A model generated the notes under the pieces. That model saw only the letters and a list, made by a program, of their open reading frames with translations, did no database searches and was not told the origin of the DNA. The position numbers were made by a program, and so were the translations under genes. From assembly GCF_000314005.1 (NCBI RefSeq), contig NZ_JH980292.1, positions 3,198,121 through 3,262,120 on the forward strand: DNA of 64,000 bases, read 5' to 3'. This document shows, in pieces, positions 17,164 to 26,901 of this stretch (position 1 is its first letter; every line of letters begins with the position of its first letter). This DNA is from Spirulina subsalsa PCC 9445 (lineage in GTDB: Bacteria; Cyanobacteriota; Cyanobacteriia; Cyanobacteriales; Spirulinaceae).

Positions 17164-17574
17164 TTTAGTCAGCCCTCCTTACATGATGATGTATTAGGGC
17201 TGTGTAGGATTGACAAGAAAATGTACGAAAAAAACACATTGAAAAAATACAAGGGGTAACAACACAGGAGACAAAAACCCAGGAGTTTGTCACGCTTTGC
17301 TCTTTCTTGTTTTTTCGAGTTCGGGGACTGACAACCGGAGAGTTTTCCGATTTTAAGTCGCAGTAGATGCGGAAGTACCATAATAGCTGACTCGCCCAGT
17401 TTAAGGCAGCCCAGTCCCTAAAACTTGAACATTAAAATCCCTGACTGTACCCCCATCATAACGTGACTTCCCTGATTCTGAGTTCGGCAATTCTACCGAA
17501 AAACAGGGGTTTTGCCCAGTGGTTGGGGGCTTGAGGGCGATACAATGAAAGCGGATTTGCTTTAACTTCATATC
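17164..17574. other. Divergent intergenic region upstream of murF
   Basis: There is no convincing gene; a 70-codon frame here has a random composition. TACAAT at about 17540 could be the murF -10 element, but I see no well-spaced -35. Confidence 0.4.
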
Positions 17575-18918
17575 ATGACTCCTGAACTGTCTTTACACCA
17601 ACTGGCTGATTTACTGGGAACAACTTGTACTTCTTCTGAGAATATTCTCTCACAAAAAATAAATAACGTGGTGACGGATAGCCGCACCCTCAAGGCGGGG
17701 GATTTGTTTGTTGCCTTGCGGGGAGAGCGTTTTGATGGTCATGATTTTTTAGCGACGGCGGAACAGGCTGGGGCGAGGGCGGCGGTGATTGCCCAGGGGG
17801 TGGACTGGGGGGGAAAACTCCCGGTGTTGCCTGTGGCGGATACGCTGGCGGCTTATCAGAGGATTGGGCGGTGGTGGCGGGAACAGTTTACCCTCCCGGT
17901 GATTGGGCTAACGGGCTCTGTGGGCAAAACGACGACTAAGGAGTTGCTGGCGGCGGTGTTGGGGACTCGGGGGGAGGTTTTGAAGACGGAGAAAAACTAT
18001 AACAATGAAATTGGGGTGCCGAAAACGTTGTTAGGCTTGACAAATAACCATGATTATGCAGTGGTGGAAATGGCGATGCGGGGGCGGGGTCAAATTGCGG
18101 AGTTAACGGAAATTGCTCGGCCGACCATTGGGGTAATTACCAACGTGGGGACGGCACATATTGGCTTGTTGGGGTCGGAACAGGCGATCGCAGAAGCCAA
18201 ATGTGAGTTACTAGCGACCATGCCGAAAACCAGTGTAGCGGTGCTAAATGCCGACAATGAGCGGTTGATGAAAACGGCGGCGCAGGTCTGGCAGGGGGAA
18301 ACGGTGACCTATGGGCTGAGGGGGGGCGATGTGCGGGGAATTGTCCGGGAGGGAAGATTAGAGGTGGAGGGGATGCGCTTACCCTTACCGTTGCCGGGGG
18401 AACACAATGCCTCGAATTTTTTGGCCGCGTTGACGGTGGCGAAGGTGTTAGGGGTGGATTGGACTCCCTTACAGGGGGGTTTAGTGGTGGAGTTACCGGG
18501 AGGCCGGGCGAAGCGCTACGATTTGCCCGGAGGGGTGACGGTGTTAGATGAGACATACAACGCGGGCTATGAGTCGATGATTGCGGCGTTGCGGTTATTG
18601 AAGGAAACCCCCGGAGCCCGTCATATTGCGGTATTGGGGACAATGAAGGAGTTAGGGGAGCAATCGACCGCTCTCCATCGGGGGGTAGGGGAAATGGTAC
18701 AAGACTTAAAGCTAGATCATCTCTTGGTTTTGGTGGATGATCCCGAGGCAGAAGCGATCGCCCAGGCCGCCCCCCAAATCCCTCAGCAGCGCTACACCAC
18801 CCACGCTGAACTGTTAAGTGCCCTCAAAAATTTATTACAACCGGGGGACACGGTATTATTCAAGGCCTCTAATTCGGTGGGCTTAAGTCAAGTGGTGCAA
18901 TTAATCATTGAAAATTGA
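17575..18918 (+). CDS. murF: UDP-N-acetylmuramoyl-tripeptide--D-alanyl-D-alanine ligase
   Basis: A 447-residue Mur ligase of normal MurF length. The N-terminal domain reads VVTDSRTLKAGDLFVALRGE, a MurE/MurF signature. The ATP-binding loop is GLTGSVGKTTTKELL (about residues 120-134), followed by TEKNYNNEIGVPKTLL, which is diagnostic for MurF. The central domain has HNASNFLAAL. The C-terminal domain has DETYNAGYESMIAAL and HIAVLGTMKELG. It adds D-Ala-D-Ala to the UDP-MurNAc tripeptide in the cytoplasm. The gene is visibly richer in G/C than its flanks. Confidence 0.96.
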   Translation: MTPELSLHQLADLLGTTCTSSENILSQKINNVVTDSRTLKAGDLFVALRGERFDGHDFLATAEQAGARAAVIAQGVDWGGKLPVLPVADTLAAYQRIGRWWREQFTLPVIGLTGSVGKTTTKELLAAVLGTRGEVLKTEKNYNNEIGVPKTLLGLTNNHDYAVVEMAMRGRGQIAELTEIARPTIGVITNVGTAHIGLLGSEQAIAEAKCELLATMPKTSVAVLNADNERLMKTAAQVWQGETVTYGLRGGDVRGIVREGRLEVEGMRLPLPLPGEHNASNFLAALTVAKVLGVDWTPLQGGLVVELPGGRAKRYDLPGGVTVLDETYNAGYESMIAALRLLKETPGARHIAVLGTMKELGEQSTALHRGVGEMVQDLKLDHLLVLVDDPEAEAIAQAAPQIPQQRYTTHAELLSALKNLLQPGDTVLFKASNSVGLSQVVQLIIEN

Positions 18919-18936
18919 GTATGAGGGCTTACTGTT

Positions 18937-19024
18937 GGGGGAGAGAGTCGGGAATCGGGAATCGGGAATAATTCTTAATTTCTAGTCTCCCCCTCTCCCC
19001 CTCTCCCCCGCTCCCCCGCTCCCT
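18937..19024. repeat. G-rich/C-rich intergenic repeat block
   Basis: GGGGGAGAGAGTCGGGAATC heptads are followed by CTCCCCCTCTCCCCC runs, with potential to fold on themselves between the convergent murF and DUF2103 genes. Confidence 0.7.
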
Positions 19025-19312
19025 TCAACGCATACAAGCTTGAATCGCCCCCTCTAACTCCCCTTGACTTAACTCCGTGACAAAAAACACCTCTTGGACC
19101 GTTTTCCCTTGACGAGCAATGACCTTGTAACCCCCACGAATGGGAACCGACACCCGCAACTTGAGCGCGGGGGCGTGACCTTTAGAACGACTAATCACCC
19201 CCGGGGTTACAGTGTTGATCCCTTCCCAATCGACTAACCGCTCTAGAATGGGGATTAAGCCGGGGATGTGGGTGGAATGGTTCCAGACTAGACGACCGGA
19301 AGATTTACCCAT
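19025..19312 (-). CDS. DUF2103 family protein, downstream of clpS
   Basis: A 95-residue protein matching DUF2103, a small family found in archaea and cyanobacteria: GKSSGRLVWNHSTHIPGLIP, then LKLRVSVPIRGGYKVIARQG. The paired histidines near the start have led to metal-binding annotations. Its ATG overlaps the clpS stop codon by one base (TAATG), so the two are translationally coupled. This makes a link to ClpS-dependent proteolysis plausible but not shown. Confidence 0.8.
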   Translation of the reverse strand: MGKSSGRLVWNHSTHIPGLIPILERLVDWEGINTVTPGVISRSKGHAPALKLRVSVPIRGGYKVIARQGKTVQEVFFVTELSQGELEGAIQACMR

Positions 19313-19605
19313 TAGGCGGCCTCCAGAGGGGCCATTGTTAATCCCGCTCGACTTAACTGTTGGTGGTAGAGTTCGGCCGGTTCTTGGGGACCGACCCAGA
19401 CGATAGCTTGTCCCTCAAAATGGACTTGTTCGGTCAAACTCCAAGCGCGATCGCTCGTCATGCCCGGAATATACTTCATGAGGCACTCTGCAACGTGCTG
19501 AAAGGTATTAAAATCATCGTTTAGCACAATTACTTTATAGTTCGGGTAAGGTTTACGGGCAACTTGGCTCGATTGGGTTGGGCTGACAGTGGGGCTAGTA
19601 GTCAT
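19312..19605 (-). CDS. clpS: ATP-dependent Clp protease adaptor ClpS
   Basis: 97 residues. The core KVIVLNDDFNTFQHVAECLM contains the DDFNT motif that binds N-degron substrates. It continues MTSDRAWSLTEQVHFEGQAI with the expected histidine and ends in the strand that packs on the ClpC N-domain. ClpS delivers N-end-rule substrates to ClpCP in the cytoplasm. Cyanobacteria often carry two ClpS proteins; this one resembles the shorter, canonical form. It is first in a two-gene unit with the DUF2103 gene. Confidence 0.93.
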   Translation of the reverse strand: MTTSPTVSPTQSSQVARKPYPNYKVIVLNDDFNTFQHVAECLMKYIPGMTSDRAWSLTEQVHFEGQAIVWVGPQEPAELYHQQLSRAGLTMAPLEAA

Positions 19606-19889
19606 AGGCGTGACTGCTCTAAAAACTCCTCTTAGTGGTAATAGTACGGCTTAATTTAGGGCAAAAGACATCGGGAACAGAATCACAACGCAACAGTCTA
19701 GAGGGGGAATTAGCCCCCAATCCTTAGAGGATTAAAGAGTAACTTTCCTCGTTAACCCTTGAAACCCGCCGAAAATCCTGATCCCCTTCCTAGGGTCTAT
19801 TTCCCTTTTCTTATATATCCTCTATTCTTTTTAACAATTTCTTTATCTTTTCGCTACCCACCCCTCTCATAACCCCAGTTTTTCAACCG

Positions 19890-21929
19890 ATGCGTTTTTC
19901 CCTCTCATCCCCCCTCTCATGGTGTAAAATCCTCGCTCTACCCGCCAGTATTCTGCTTTGGCAGGGCTTGAGCGCTCCGGTTGAGTCCACCCCACCCCGT
20001 AGCCCGGATCAGACCGTAGACTGCGAAATTTTGGTCATTGGGGGCGGATTAGCGGGGGCGGCGACGGCCTATGAAAGCTTACTGGCCGGGCGGACTGTTT
20101 GCATGACCGAAATTACCGACTGGGTGGGGGGACAAATCTCCTCCCAAGGCACCTCGGCACTGGATGAAAAAAACAAACAGCGATCGCGCCTTTTTTTCCC
20201 CCGAGGCTACAATAACTTTCGGCAACGGGTAGAACGGAAATATGGTCGCCTCAATCCCGGTGAGTGCTGGGTCAGTCTTTCCTGCTTCCTACCCCTTGAT
20301 GCTCATCAACTGCTCACCGCTCAACTGCGCGCTGCTGAACGACGGGGAAGAGGTACATTGAAATGGTTTCCCAACACCGTCATCAAAGACCTGGCCTATA
20401 ACGAAGCGGGAAATCAGATTACCCGTGCGATCGCCATACAACACCGCCGGGTCACCAACACCCCACCCCTCAACAGCGAACCCCTCTCCCAAATCATCGA
20501 AGACACCTACACCTACGAAAACTCCCCCCGTCTCGATAAAACCATCCTGCACTTTATCCCCCAAACCCTCAAAAAGCCCGGCCCCGCCGATTGGTACGTC
20601 ATCGATGCCACCGAAACCGGAGAAATCATCGCCCTCGCCGATGTTCCCTACCGCGTCGGCATTGACCCCCTTTCCCCCGACGAACCCTCCTCCAGCAGCA
20701 TCACCGGAGATCCCTACTGTACCCAAGGGTTTACCTACACCTTCGCCATGGAAAAAATGGCCGAACCCCAAACCTACGAGATCCCCGACTTTTACCCCCG
20801 TTACGCCCCTTACTACAGTTACGAACTCCCCCGCTTCGCCAATGTAGACCTCCTCTTCACCTATCGTCGCATTTGGAGCCCCACCACCGGAGAACCCGCC
20901 AGCTTCGGCGGCATCCGTTGGAGCGCCGTCACCCCCGGCGATATTTCCATGCAGAACTGGACCTGGGGCAACGACTACCGCCCCGGCACCTCCCGAGATA
21001 ACCTAATCTTGACCCGAGAACAGTTAGCCGCCACCGGACAACTGAGCGAGGGAGGCTGGTTAGGCGGCCTGCGCACCGAAACCCTCAGACGAGGGGAAGA
21101 ACACGCCATTGGCTTCTTTTATTGGCTCGTCATCGGAACCACCGACTCCCAACTAGGAGATGGGGTAAAAGAACCGGACCCCACCCATCGTTACCTCACC
21201 GGATTAACCTCCCCCATGGGAACCGTTCACGGCCTCTCGAAATACCCCTACATTCGGGAAGGACGGCGGATTATTGGTCGCCCCATGTTAGGTCATCCCC
21301 AAGGCTTCACCGTCAGTGAGCTAGATATTTCCGCCCGGAACTACCGGGATGAGTATTACCGGGAAAACCTGCCCCCCGAAATGTATCGGGTTTTGTGGAC
21401 TAGACTTGCTGGCCTTGAAGGAGTTGCCGCCATAGAAGGGATTCTTCCCATTGACCAAATTTCCCGGCGCACCCGTTCCACCATTTACCCCGACGCGGTA
21501 GGCATTTCCCACTACAACATTGACTTTCACCCCTGCATGGCCGAATATCCCCCAGAAGCACCGGGCAATCGGGAACGAGAAGGCACCCGCCAAGGTCAAG
21601 GCACTACTTACCCCGCCCAAATCCCCTTACGGGCGATGATTCCCCAAAAATTAGATAATTTCCTGGTTGCTGGGAAAAGCATCGCCACCAGCCACACCGC
21701 CGCCGCCGCCTATCGGGTGCATTCTTTTGAATGGTCTGTGGGGGCGGCGGCCGCCGCTACCGTGGATGTTGCGCTCAGTGAGGGGGTGTTCCCCTATCAA
21801 ATGGTGGCAACTCTGCCCCGTTCTAACCCGATGTTGCGTTTCCTACAATCCCGGTTAGCGAGTCAAGGGAATCCTACAGCTTTTCCGGATACGTCAATTT
21901 TCAATTTGGATTGGGATGGTTGGCGTTGA
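19890..21929 (+). CDS. Secreted FAD-dependent oxidoreductase (FAD_oxidored family)
   Basis: 679 residues. A signal peptide (about residues 1-33, hydrophobic core CKILALPASILLWQGLS) precedes a Rossmann FAD site CEILVIGGGLAGAATAYES and WVGGQISSQG. A second conserved block is HAIGFFYWL, and the C-terminal FAD-contact region is DNFLVAGKSIATSHTAAAAY. Proteins of the FAD_oxidored family are often exported and have unknown substrates. Codon choice is strikingly C-ending in the middle third, unlike the neighbours. It is a single gene without obvious partners. Confidence 0.85.
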   Translation: MRFSLSSPLSWCKILALPASILLWQGLSAPVESTPPRSPDQTVDCEILVIGGGLAGAATAYESLLAGRTVCMTEITDWVGGQISSQGTSALDEKNKQRSRLFFPRGYNNFRQRVERKYGRLNPGECWVSLSCFLPLDAHQLLTAQLRAAERRGRGTLKWFPNTVIKDLAYNEAGNQITRAIAIQHRRVTNTPPLNSEPLSQIIEDTYTYENSPRLDKTILHFIPQTLKKPGPADWYVIDATETGEIIALADVPYRVGIDPLSPDEPSSSSITGDPYCTQGFTYTFAMEKMAEPQTYEIPDFYPRYAPYYSYELPRFANVDLLFTYRRIWSPTTGEPASFGGIRWSAVTPGDISMQNWTWGNDYRPGTSRDNLILTREQLAATGQLSEGGWLGGLRTETLRRGEEHAIGFFYWLVIGTTDSQLGDGVKEPDPTHRYLTGLTSPMGTVHGLSKYPYIREGRRIIGRPMLGHPQGFTVSELDISARNYRDEYYRENLPPEMYRVLWTRLAGLEGVAAIEGILPIDQISRRTRSTIYPDAVGISHYNIDFHPCMAEYPPEAPGNREREGTRQGQGTTYPAQIPLRAMIPQKLDNFLVAGKSIATSHTAAAAYRVHSFEWSVGAAAAATVDVALSEGVFPYQMVATLPRSNPMLRFLQSRLASQGNPTAFPDTSIFNLDWDGWR

Positions 21930-21946
21930 CGCTCTCCGTATCAGTC

Positions 21947-21992
21947 CGGGAATCGGGAGTCGGGAAGAAGTAGAGTTATTCAGCAAGCCCTA
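21947..21992. repeat. Short G-rich repeat ending in TTATTCAGCAAGCCCTA
   Basis: Two G-rich heptads, then the terminal repeat sequence also seen at 59232-59247. One-ended copy between the oxidoreductase gene and the next gene. Confidence 0.65.
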
Positions 21993-22051
21993 GCTAAAAA
22001 TGCCACAATGGAAGAAAGGCAGTTTTTGCAACTGCTAGGTCGTCTTATTGT

Positions 22052-22057
22052 GGAGGA
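22052..22057 (+). promoter_or_regulatory. Shine-Dalgarno site that sets the start of the next gene
   Basis: GGAGGA lies four bases before the ATGATG at 22062-22067. The in-frame ATG at 22008 has no such site. Confidence 0.6.
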
Positions 22058-22061
22058 ACGG

Positions 22062-22538
22062 ATGATGTTTTCTCGTCATGTCCGTTATGGGTTAGGTTGG
22101 TCTGTGTTGTTGTTGGTCGGAAGTTTACCCGTTTTAGCACAACAGGCCAATTTTGCCCCCTTACATTTAGCCCGAGAGGGGGAACAGATCAGTGGTCAAG
22201 TGACAGGCAGCACTGGCGGGGCGTTTTCCTTGGCGAATATTGCTCCACGCGATCGCCACGGCAACCCATGTTTAGGTTTTGGTTCCCCCACTCCCGATCA
22301 TCTGATGATTTTAGAAGAAAATCTAGACCGTTTGACCTTAACGGTTCATAGTGGGGGCAAGGATACAACCCTTGTGATTCAAGGCCCCAATAACACGATA
22401 CGCTGTGGCGATGATGGCGGTTCAGGAGAGGATGCGAGTGTACAAGATACAAACTGGGAAGCCGGAACTTATCAGGTTTGGGTGGGATCTTTTGAAGCTA
22501 GCCAGCGTTGGCGTTATCGTTTAGTGGCCAGTGAGTGA
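22062..22538 (+). CDS. Secreted protein with a PPC-like beta domain
   Basis: 158 residues from the ATG that follows GGAGGA. A signal peptide (RHVRYGLGWSVLLLVGSLPV, cleavage after VLAQQ or nearby) precedes a beta-rich domain. The C-terminal segment LTVHSGGKDTTLVIQGP, then RCGDDGGSGEDAS and WEAGTYQVWVGSFEA, follows the pattern of bacterial pre-peptidase C-terminal domains: a Gly/Asp loop followed by G-x-Y-x-V-W-V. The two cysteines could form a disulfide. Probably periplasmic or extracellular. No catalytic domain is attached. It stands as a single gene flanked by repeats. Confidence 0.7.
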   Translation: MMFSRHVRYGLGWSVLLLVGSLPVLAQQANFAPLHLAREGEQISGQVTGSTGGAFSLANIAPRDRHGNPCLGFGSPTPDHLMILEENLDRLTLTVHSGGKDTTLVIQGPNNTIRCGDDGGSGEDASVQDTNWEAGTYQVWVGSFEASQRWRYRLVASE

Positions 22539-22545
22539 CGTAGCA

Positions 22546-22714
22546 CTTGGGAACGGGGAACAGGGAACAGGGGTGAGGTAATAGGTAATAAGTCTTAATT
22601 CCTTGTCTCCCTCTCTCCCCCTCCCCCCGACTCCCTAGGGCGCAAGCATTGCGCCCCTACACCGATTCCCGATTCCCGATTCCCCAACTCTCGGACTGAT
22701 TCAGCAAGCCCTAA
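22546..22714. repeat. G-rich/C-rich repeat block with GGGCGCAA palindrome and TTCAGCAAGCCCTA end
   Basis: GGGAACAGGG runs lie at 22553-22575 and C-rich runs at 22605-22635. GGGCGCAAGCATTGCGCCC is at 22638-22656 (inverted relative to other copies), and the terminal repeat is at 22698-22714. It separates convergent genes. Confidence 0.75.
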
Positions 22715-22727
22715 TTAAGCTCCTCCC

Positions 22728-25700
22728 TCAACCCGTATTACGCATTCCCGCAGCAATCCCGTTAATGGTCAGTAAGGCACCCCGTAACAACTCTTCCTTG
22801 CTGTAACGGTAGTGAATCACTCCCGTGGGACCTTGACGGTTGTATTCCCGCAGGCGTTTCAACAAGGAGGTTTGTAAGAAGCCCAAGGGAACAATATTCC
22901 CGTTGCGCAACTGTACCGACCGTTGGAGTTCTAAATCGCCATCTAACAATTGTTGATGACCCGTAATGGTGAGAATAATCCGTTTCGCCCGTTGATATTC
23001 CTCGGAAATTTGGTCAAATAAACGGTTAAACCGCTCTAAATCCTCCGGTGCCGAGAGTTGACTGACGTAGTGATGTGCCATTTGCAAATCGACTTTCGCG
23101 AGGGTCATTTCTGCTTTAGAAATCACCATCTTAAAGAACGGCCATTTTAAGTAAAAATAGCGCAGTAATTTGAGGTTTTCTTCCGGTTCTTCATCAAGGA
23201 AACTTTGTAAGGCAGACCCCACCCCATACCAAGCGGGCAAGAGAAAACGGCTTTGAGTCCAGCTAAACACCCAAGGAATCGCCCGTAAACTACTGAGGTC
23301 TTTTTTCCCGGACTTTCGACGGGCCGGACGAGAACTAATCTGTAACATACTGATTTCTTGAATGGGGGTGACAGACATAAAGAAATCAATAAAGTCCGGT
23401 TGTTCGTAAATCAGCGCCCGGTAACATTCCCGCGATCGCGCCGCGAATTCCTCCATAATCTGGTTCCAGGGTTCAATATCATCAAACCCACTGCCCAATA
23501 AACTGGCTTGAATCACGGCTGTAGAAGCGGTTTCTAGGTGATAGAGTGCCAATTCCGGTAAGGAATATTTAGATGCCAACACTTCCCCCTGTTCCGTAAT
23601 CTTAATCCGTCCCTCAATGGTGGCGTTGGGTTGGGCGAGAATGGCCTCATAAGCGGGTCCCCCACCTCGACCAACGGATCCCCCCCGACCGTGGAAAATG
23701 CGCAGGGCAAACCCGTATTCATTGGCTAGCTTTTGTAGGGCTTTTTGGGCTTTGTGAATCTCCCAGTTACTGCTGAGGAAACCGGAGTCCTTGTTACTGT
23801 CGGAGTAGCCTAACATCACTTCCTGTAAGGGTTGGGAGTGGGGCCGAGGGGAGAAGGGATGATCCGTGGGGGAACTTTCAAAGGTTTTGAGGGCTTCATA
23901 CCCCCCCACTAAGGCCGCGCGGTAGAGGTCTAGTTCAAAGAGCGATCGCATAATTCCGGGCGCTCGTTGCAAATCATCCACTGTCTCGAACAACGGCACT
24001 ATTTTTAGGCTACTCTTCCCGGTCGCGGGATCATACAGTCCGGCTTCTTGGGCGAGTAACAACACTTCCAACACATCACTGGCATCATTGCTCATGCTAA
24101 TGACATAGGTTTGGCAAATTTGCGACCCGAACTCTTTTTGTAAACGACGCACCACCCGGAAGGTTTCTACAGTTTCTTGAGTCCGTTGGGAGAACGGCAT
24201 TTCTGGGGGCGTGAGGGGGCGACGGGTCAAAAGTTCCGCCGCTAACCACTCCTGACGTTCTACCTCGGTTAATTCCTCATAGGGTTTTGGCAAAATCTGC
24301 AAATACTCAGCAATCTCGTTAATCGCTTCCGCGTGACGAGGAGACTCTTGGCGAATATCCAAGTGAGCCAGATAGAAGCCGTAAATTTCTACTTGGGCAA
24401 TTAACCGTTCTAAATCCCGACAACCTAGCCCGGTTTCCTGCATATTGCGCTGAATCAGGCGCAATTCGGCTAGAAATTCCTCCCCAGAATAGTAAATGGT
24501 GCGGGGATTAATTTCCTCTAGGGCTTGCATTTGGTAAAAGTCAGCATTGGCCAGACTACGATTGCGATCGCGAGTATTTTCTAATCGCTTTTGAATATAA
24601 GCCAGTTTCAAGCGATAGGGTTCCTGACGGTAGCGAATCGCCAACTCCTCATAAACATCCCCCAAATGAGCGCGATCCTGTTCTAATGAGTCCAACAGTT
24701 CCGGTAACACATTGCTCCAGTGCAAGGACAAACTCAAAATATTGCTTAACTCTTCAATGGACTGCAAATATTTCCCCAGCACTAAATCCCGTTGATAACA
24801 GGCCGTTGACCAAGTAACTTGGGGTGTCACGGAGGGGTTGCCATCCCGATCGGAGCCCACCCAAGAGCCAAAATAACAGAACTTGTTTTGGGGAGGGCGT
24901 AAATGGGGAAACGTACTTTTCAGGGCTTGTTGCAAGCGTTCTGAGAGTTCCGGGATGGTTTCAAATAACACTTCTTGGAAGTAGTGCAGGGTGTAATCCA
25001 CCTCGTCTAACACCGTGGGTTTAAATTGGTGCAGTTCATCAGTCCGCCACCAAAGGCGAATTTCCTCATACAGTTGCTCAATGGCTGTCTCTGCTTCCCA
25101 AGAATTATCAAACCCCACCCCCCGAAAAGCCTCCTCTGCCCGGTCGAGTTGACGCAAAATAGTAGAAACCCGGCGCTGTTTGCGTCGGATGGTGTGCCGG
25201 ACAATTTCCGTCGGGTGTGCCGTAAAAACTAAACGAATATCTAAATTATCAATCAGACGCTGGATCTTTTGGGGGGGCATATTCTGGCGATACAGATAGG
25301 AGAATAGCCACTGGAATGTACCCGCTTTTTGAGGAGTGGGATCGGTATCCTGCCAACTCCGTTCGAGTTGTTCCCAACCCACAGGACTTGATTTTTCCTC
25401 GGAATCTCCTGCTTTACCCTTATCGCTAGAGGTTTTAGTCTCTTTGACCTTTTGTTGTAGCCCTTTATAAGTCGCACTGCGGGAGAGTCGCTGTTCCCGT
25501 TGTTCGTAGTGTTGTTCAAGGATGTTAATTAATTGGAAATACAGCGCAAAAGCCCGGGCAGCACGAATCGCTTCGTTGAGGTCAAGACGTTCAACCAATT
25601 TCAGGACGGCCGATTGATCTAAATTCGTGGTTTGTCCTTCGGGGGAACACATCGTACGCAGTTGACGCAACAGACTGACTAATTCTGTTCCACACTCCGA

Positions 25701-25814
25701 CTCTAACACCGACTCCCATAAATCCTCAATCAGTTTGAGGCGATGACGCAAAAGCAGCATTGACGAGGAGGGGACGGTTAATGCTGGGTCAGACGATTGG
25801 AGAAGCGAACTCAT
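22728..25814 (-). CDS. ppc: Phosphoenolpyruvate carboxylase
   Basis: A 1028-residue enzyme of the length usual in cyanobacteria. It carboxylates phosphoenolpyruvate to oxaloacetate, the main anaplerotic route in these organisms. Catalytic motifs are [14 protein letters not shown] (His at about residue 200), [45 protein letters not shown] and the C-terminal [11 protein letters not shown] with the glutamate/aspartate effector region. An insertion of about 50 charged residues near 115-165 ([20 protein letters not shown]) is a non-conserved loop. The plant-type N-terminal phosphorylation site is absent, as expected in bacteria. Confidence 0.98.
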   Translation of the reverse strand: MSSLLQSSDPALTVPSSSMLLLRHRLKLIEDLWESVLESECGTELVSLLRQLRTMCSPEGQTTNLDQSAVLKLVERLDLNEAIRAARAFALYFQLINILEQHYEQREQRLSRSATYKGLQQKVKETKTSSDKGKAGDSEEKSSPVGWEQLERSWQDTDPTPQKAGTFQWLFSYLYRQNMPPQKIQRLIDNLDIRLVFTAHPTEIVRHTIRRKQRRVSTILRQLDRAEEAFRGVGFDNSWEAETAIEQLYEEIRLWWRTDELHQFKPTVLDEVDYTLHYFQEVLFETIPELSERLQQALKSTFPHLRPPQNKFCYFGSWVGSDRDGNPSVTPQVTWSTACYQRDLVLGKYLQSIEELSNILSLSLHWSNVLPELLDSLEQDRAHLGDVYEELAIRYRQEPYRLKLAYIQKRLENTRDRNRSLANADFYQMQALEEINPRTIYYSGEEFLAELRLIQRNMQETGLGCRDLERLIAQVEIYGFYLAHLDIRQESPRHAEAINEIAEYLQILPKPYEELTEVERQEWLAAELLTRRPLTPPEMPFSQRTQETVETFRVVRRLQKEFGSQICQTYVISMSNDASDVLEVLLLAQEAGLYDPATGKSSLKIVPLFETVDDLQRAPGIMRSLFELDLYRAALVGGYEALKTFESSPTDHPFSPRPHSQPLQEVMLGYSDSNKDSGFLSSNWEIHKAQKALQKLANEYGFALRIFHGRGGSVGRGGGPAYEAILAQPNATIEGRIKITEQGEVLASKYSLPELALYHLETASTAVIQASLLGSGFDDIEPWNQIMEEFAARSRECYRALIYEQPDFIDFFMSVTPIQEISMLQISSRPARRKSGKKDLSSLRAIPWVFSWTQSRFLLPAWYGVGSALQSFLDEEPEENLKLLRYFYLKWPFFKMVISKAEMTLAKVDLQMAHHYVSQLSAPEDLERFNRLFDQISEEYQRAKRIILTITGHQQLLDGDLELQRSVQLRNGNIVPLGFLQTSLLKRLREYNRQGPTGVIHYRYSKEELLRGALLTINGIAAGMRNTG

Positions 25815-25917
25815 AATGGTGTTCTGGTCTTATAACATCAATCTAATTTATGATTTTACGGTGTTGTGGCGCGTCTGGGTCGATTTTGAAGGTGATCCTT
25901 TAAGGTTTGCAGACAAT

Positions 25918-26008
25918 TTTGGGGTGTGGGGTGTGGGGTGTCGGGAAATTAAGAATTATTTCCTATGGCCTCCAGCACTAATCCCTAATCCCTCTTCCCC
26001 CCTATTCC
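25918..26008. repeat. G-rich/C-rich intergenic repeat block
   Basis: GGGGTGTGGGGTGTGGGGTG precedes a CCCTATTCCC-type run, as in the other blocks. The longer open frame on the plus strand here has only repeat-like composition. Confidence 0.6.
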
Positions 26009-26212
26009 CTATTCCCCCTTCTCTCTCTGGTGCTGATGTTCAGGGAAGGGGAGAACCGGAAGGCGATCGCCTCGAAACACCTCCTCCCCCACTTCTCCGA
26101 GATCCTGTAGGCGTTGCAGCACTTCACCCATTACCACCACTCCCAACAAAAGGGGAAGCACCCCAGCACTTACTAACCATTCCGGAGCTATCCAAGTATC
26201 CTGTTGTTTCAC
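26009..26212 (-). CDS. Small single-pass membrane protein
   Basis: A 67-residue protein starting at GTG. One membrane segment (WLVSAGVLPLLLGVVVMGEV, about residues 12-31) is followed by a hydrophilic tail LQRLQDLGEVGEEVFRGDRL-PVLPFPE. The tail has the look of a conserved small cyanobacterial protein (similar LQDLG..EE.FRGDRLPVL sequences occur in others, from memory). Upstream AGGG is poorly spaced, so the start is uncertain. Function unknown. Confidence 0.55.
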   Translation of the reverse strand: MKQQDTWIAPEWLVSAGVLPLLLGVVVMGEVLQRLQDLGEVGEEVFRGDRLPVLPFPEHQHQREKGE

Positions 26213-26433
26213 GGTTTCTTACCCTAAAAAACTAAAGATTCTCTTCAGATTCAAAAAAATCCTAACAATATCAAGCGTTTAAGCTATTTTAACCCGGATA
26301 TTTTACCCGTCATCCCTCATCGTTTAATCATTCCTCAGATGTTAATACCCCACTTTGCCATTTTCTGGTAAAGTGGGGAGATGAAAAATCGAATCGCCTT
26401 CGTTTTTTCTTTCTAAATTAAGGGTTTTGAGCG

Positions 26434-26901
26434 TTAGCGGCTGCCTAGAGATGTAACCACCGGGGCCACTGCGCTTTTTGTTTGGGTATTTTGAGTTTGG
26501 GTGTTTTGAGTTTGGGTATTTTGAGTTTGGGTATTTTGAGTTTGGGTATTTTGAGTTTGGGAGCTTTGTACTTGAGAACTCGACCCTTGAGACACCCTCA
26601 CTGGAGTACTGGAATTATTCTGTGGTGCTATTAGACGTAAACTGGGAAAGAGAAAATGATTTTCTTCCACATATTGCGCTCCGAATAGCCCTTTTTCCGC
26701 CCAGAAATAACGATCTGTGGTATGCTCGTTTCGCTTAACAATTAATAACGCCGGAGGGGTTATCCCTTCTGAAGCAATATACTTGCGTGCGGCTGTTACG
26801 GGTTTATCTTCACCACTTTCTAGGTTATACTGAGGGACTAGCTCCAGAATCTTGCGTCCTTCTTGGCGACGACGACTTTTGCGCTTACGTTTTCTTGCCA
26901 A
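26434..26901 (-). CDS. DUF3155 family protein with expanded QTQNT tail
   Basis: 155 residues. The N-terminal 95 match DUF3155, a cyanobacterial family: ARKRKRKSRRRQEGRKILEL, then SGEDKPVTAARKYI, RNEHTTDRYFWAEKGLFGAQ and YVEENHFLFPSLR. The very basic start suggests nucleic-acid contact. The tail is a low-complexity run of five TQNTQ-type pentapeptides encoded by a 15-bp tandem repeat at about 26480-26570. The start is TTG: AGGAGGT at 26909-26915 sits seven bases upstream. Five 17-bp direct repeats lie just behind it at 26937-27021. Function unknown. Confidence 0.85.
   Translation of the reverse strand: MARKRKRKSRRRQEGRKILELVPQYNLESGEDKPVTAARKYIASEGITPPALLIVKRNEHTTDRYFWAEKGLFGAQYVEENHFLFPSLRLIAPQNNSSTPVRVSQGSSSQVQSSQTQNTQTQNTQTQNTQTQNTQTQNTQTKSAVAPVVTSLGSR
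26480..26569. repeat. 15-bp tandem repeat inside the DUF3155 gene
   Basis: Five consecutive TTTGGGTATTTTGAG units (one with a single substitution) plus a sixth, diverged unit. The period is a multiple of three, so unit gain or loss keeps the frame and only lengthens the QTQNT tail. Confidence 0.9.

Noticed and set aside
17169-17381. 70-codon minus-strand frame upstream of the 428-residue gene
   Set aside because: No ribosome site, random composition and located in the promoter region.
20289-20771. 160-codon glycine-rich minus-strand frame and proline-rich plus frame inside the FAD oxidoreductase gene
   Set aside because: Shadows caused by C-ending codons in the real gene.
25816-26235. 139-codon plus-strand open frame after ppc
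   Set aside because: It runs through G-rich and C-rich repeats and has no ribosome site; the minus-strand 67-residue gene in the same place looks more protein-like.
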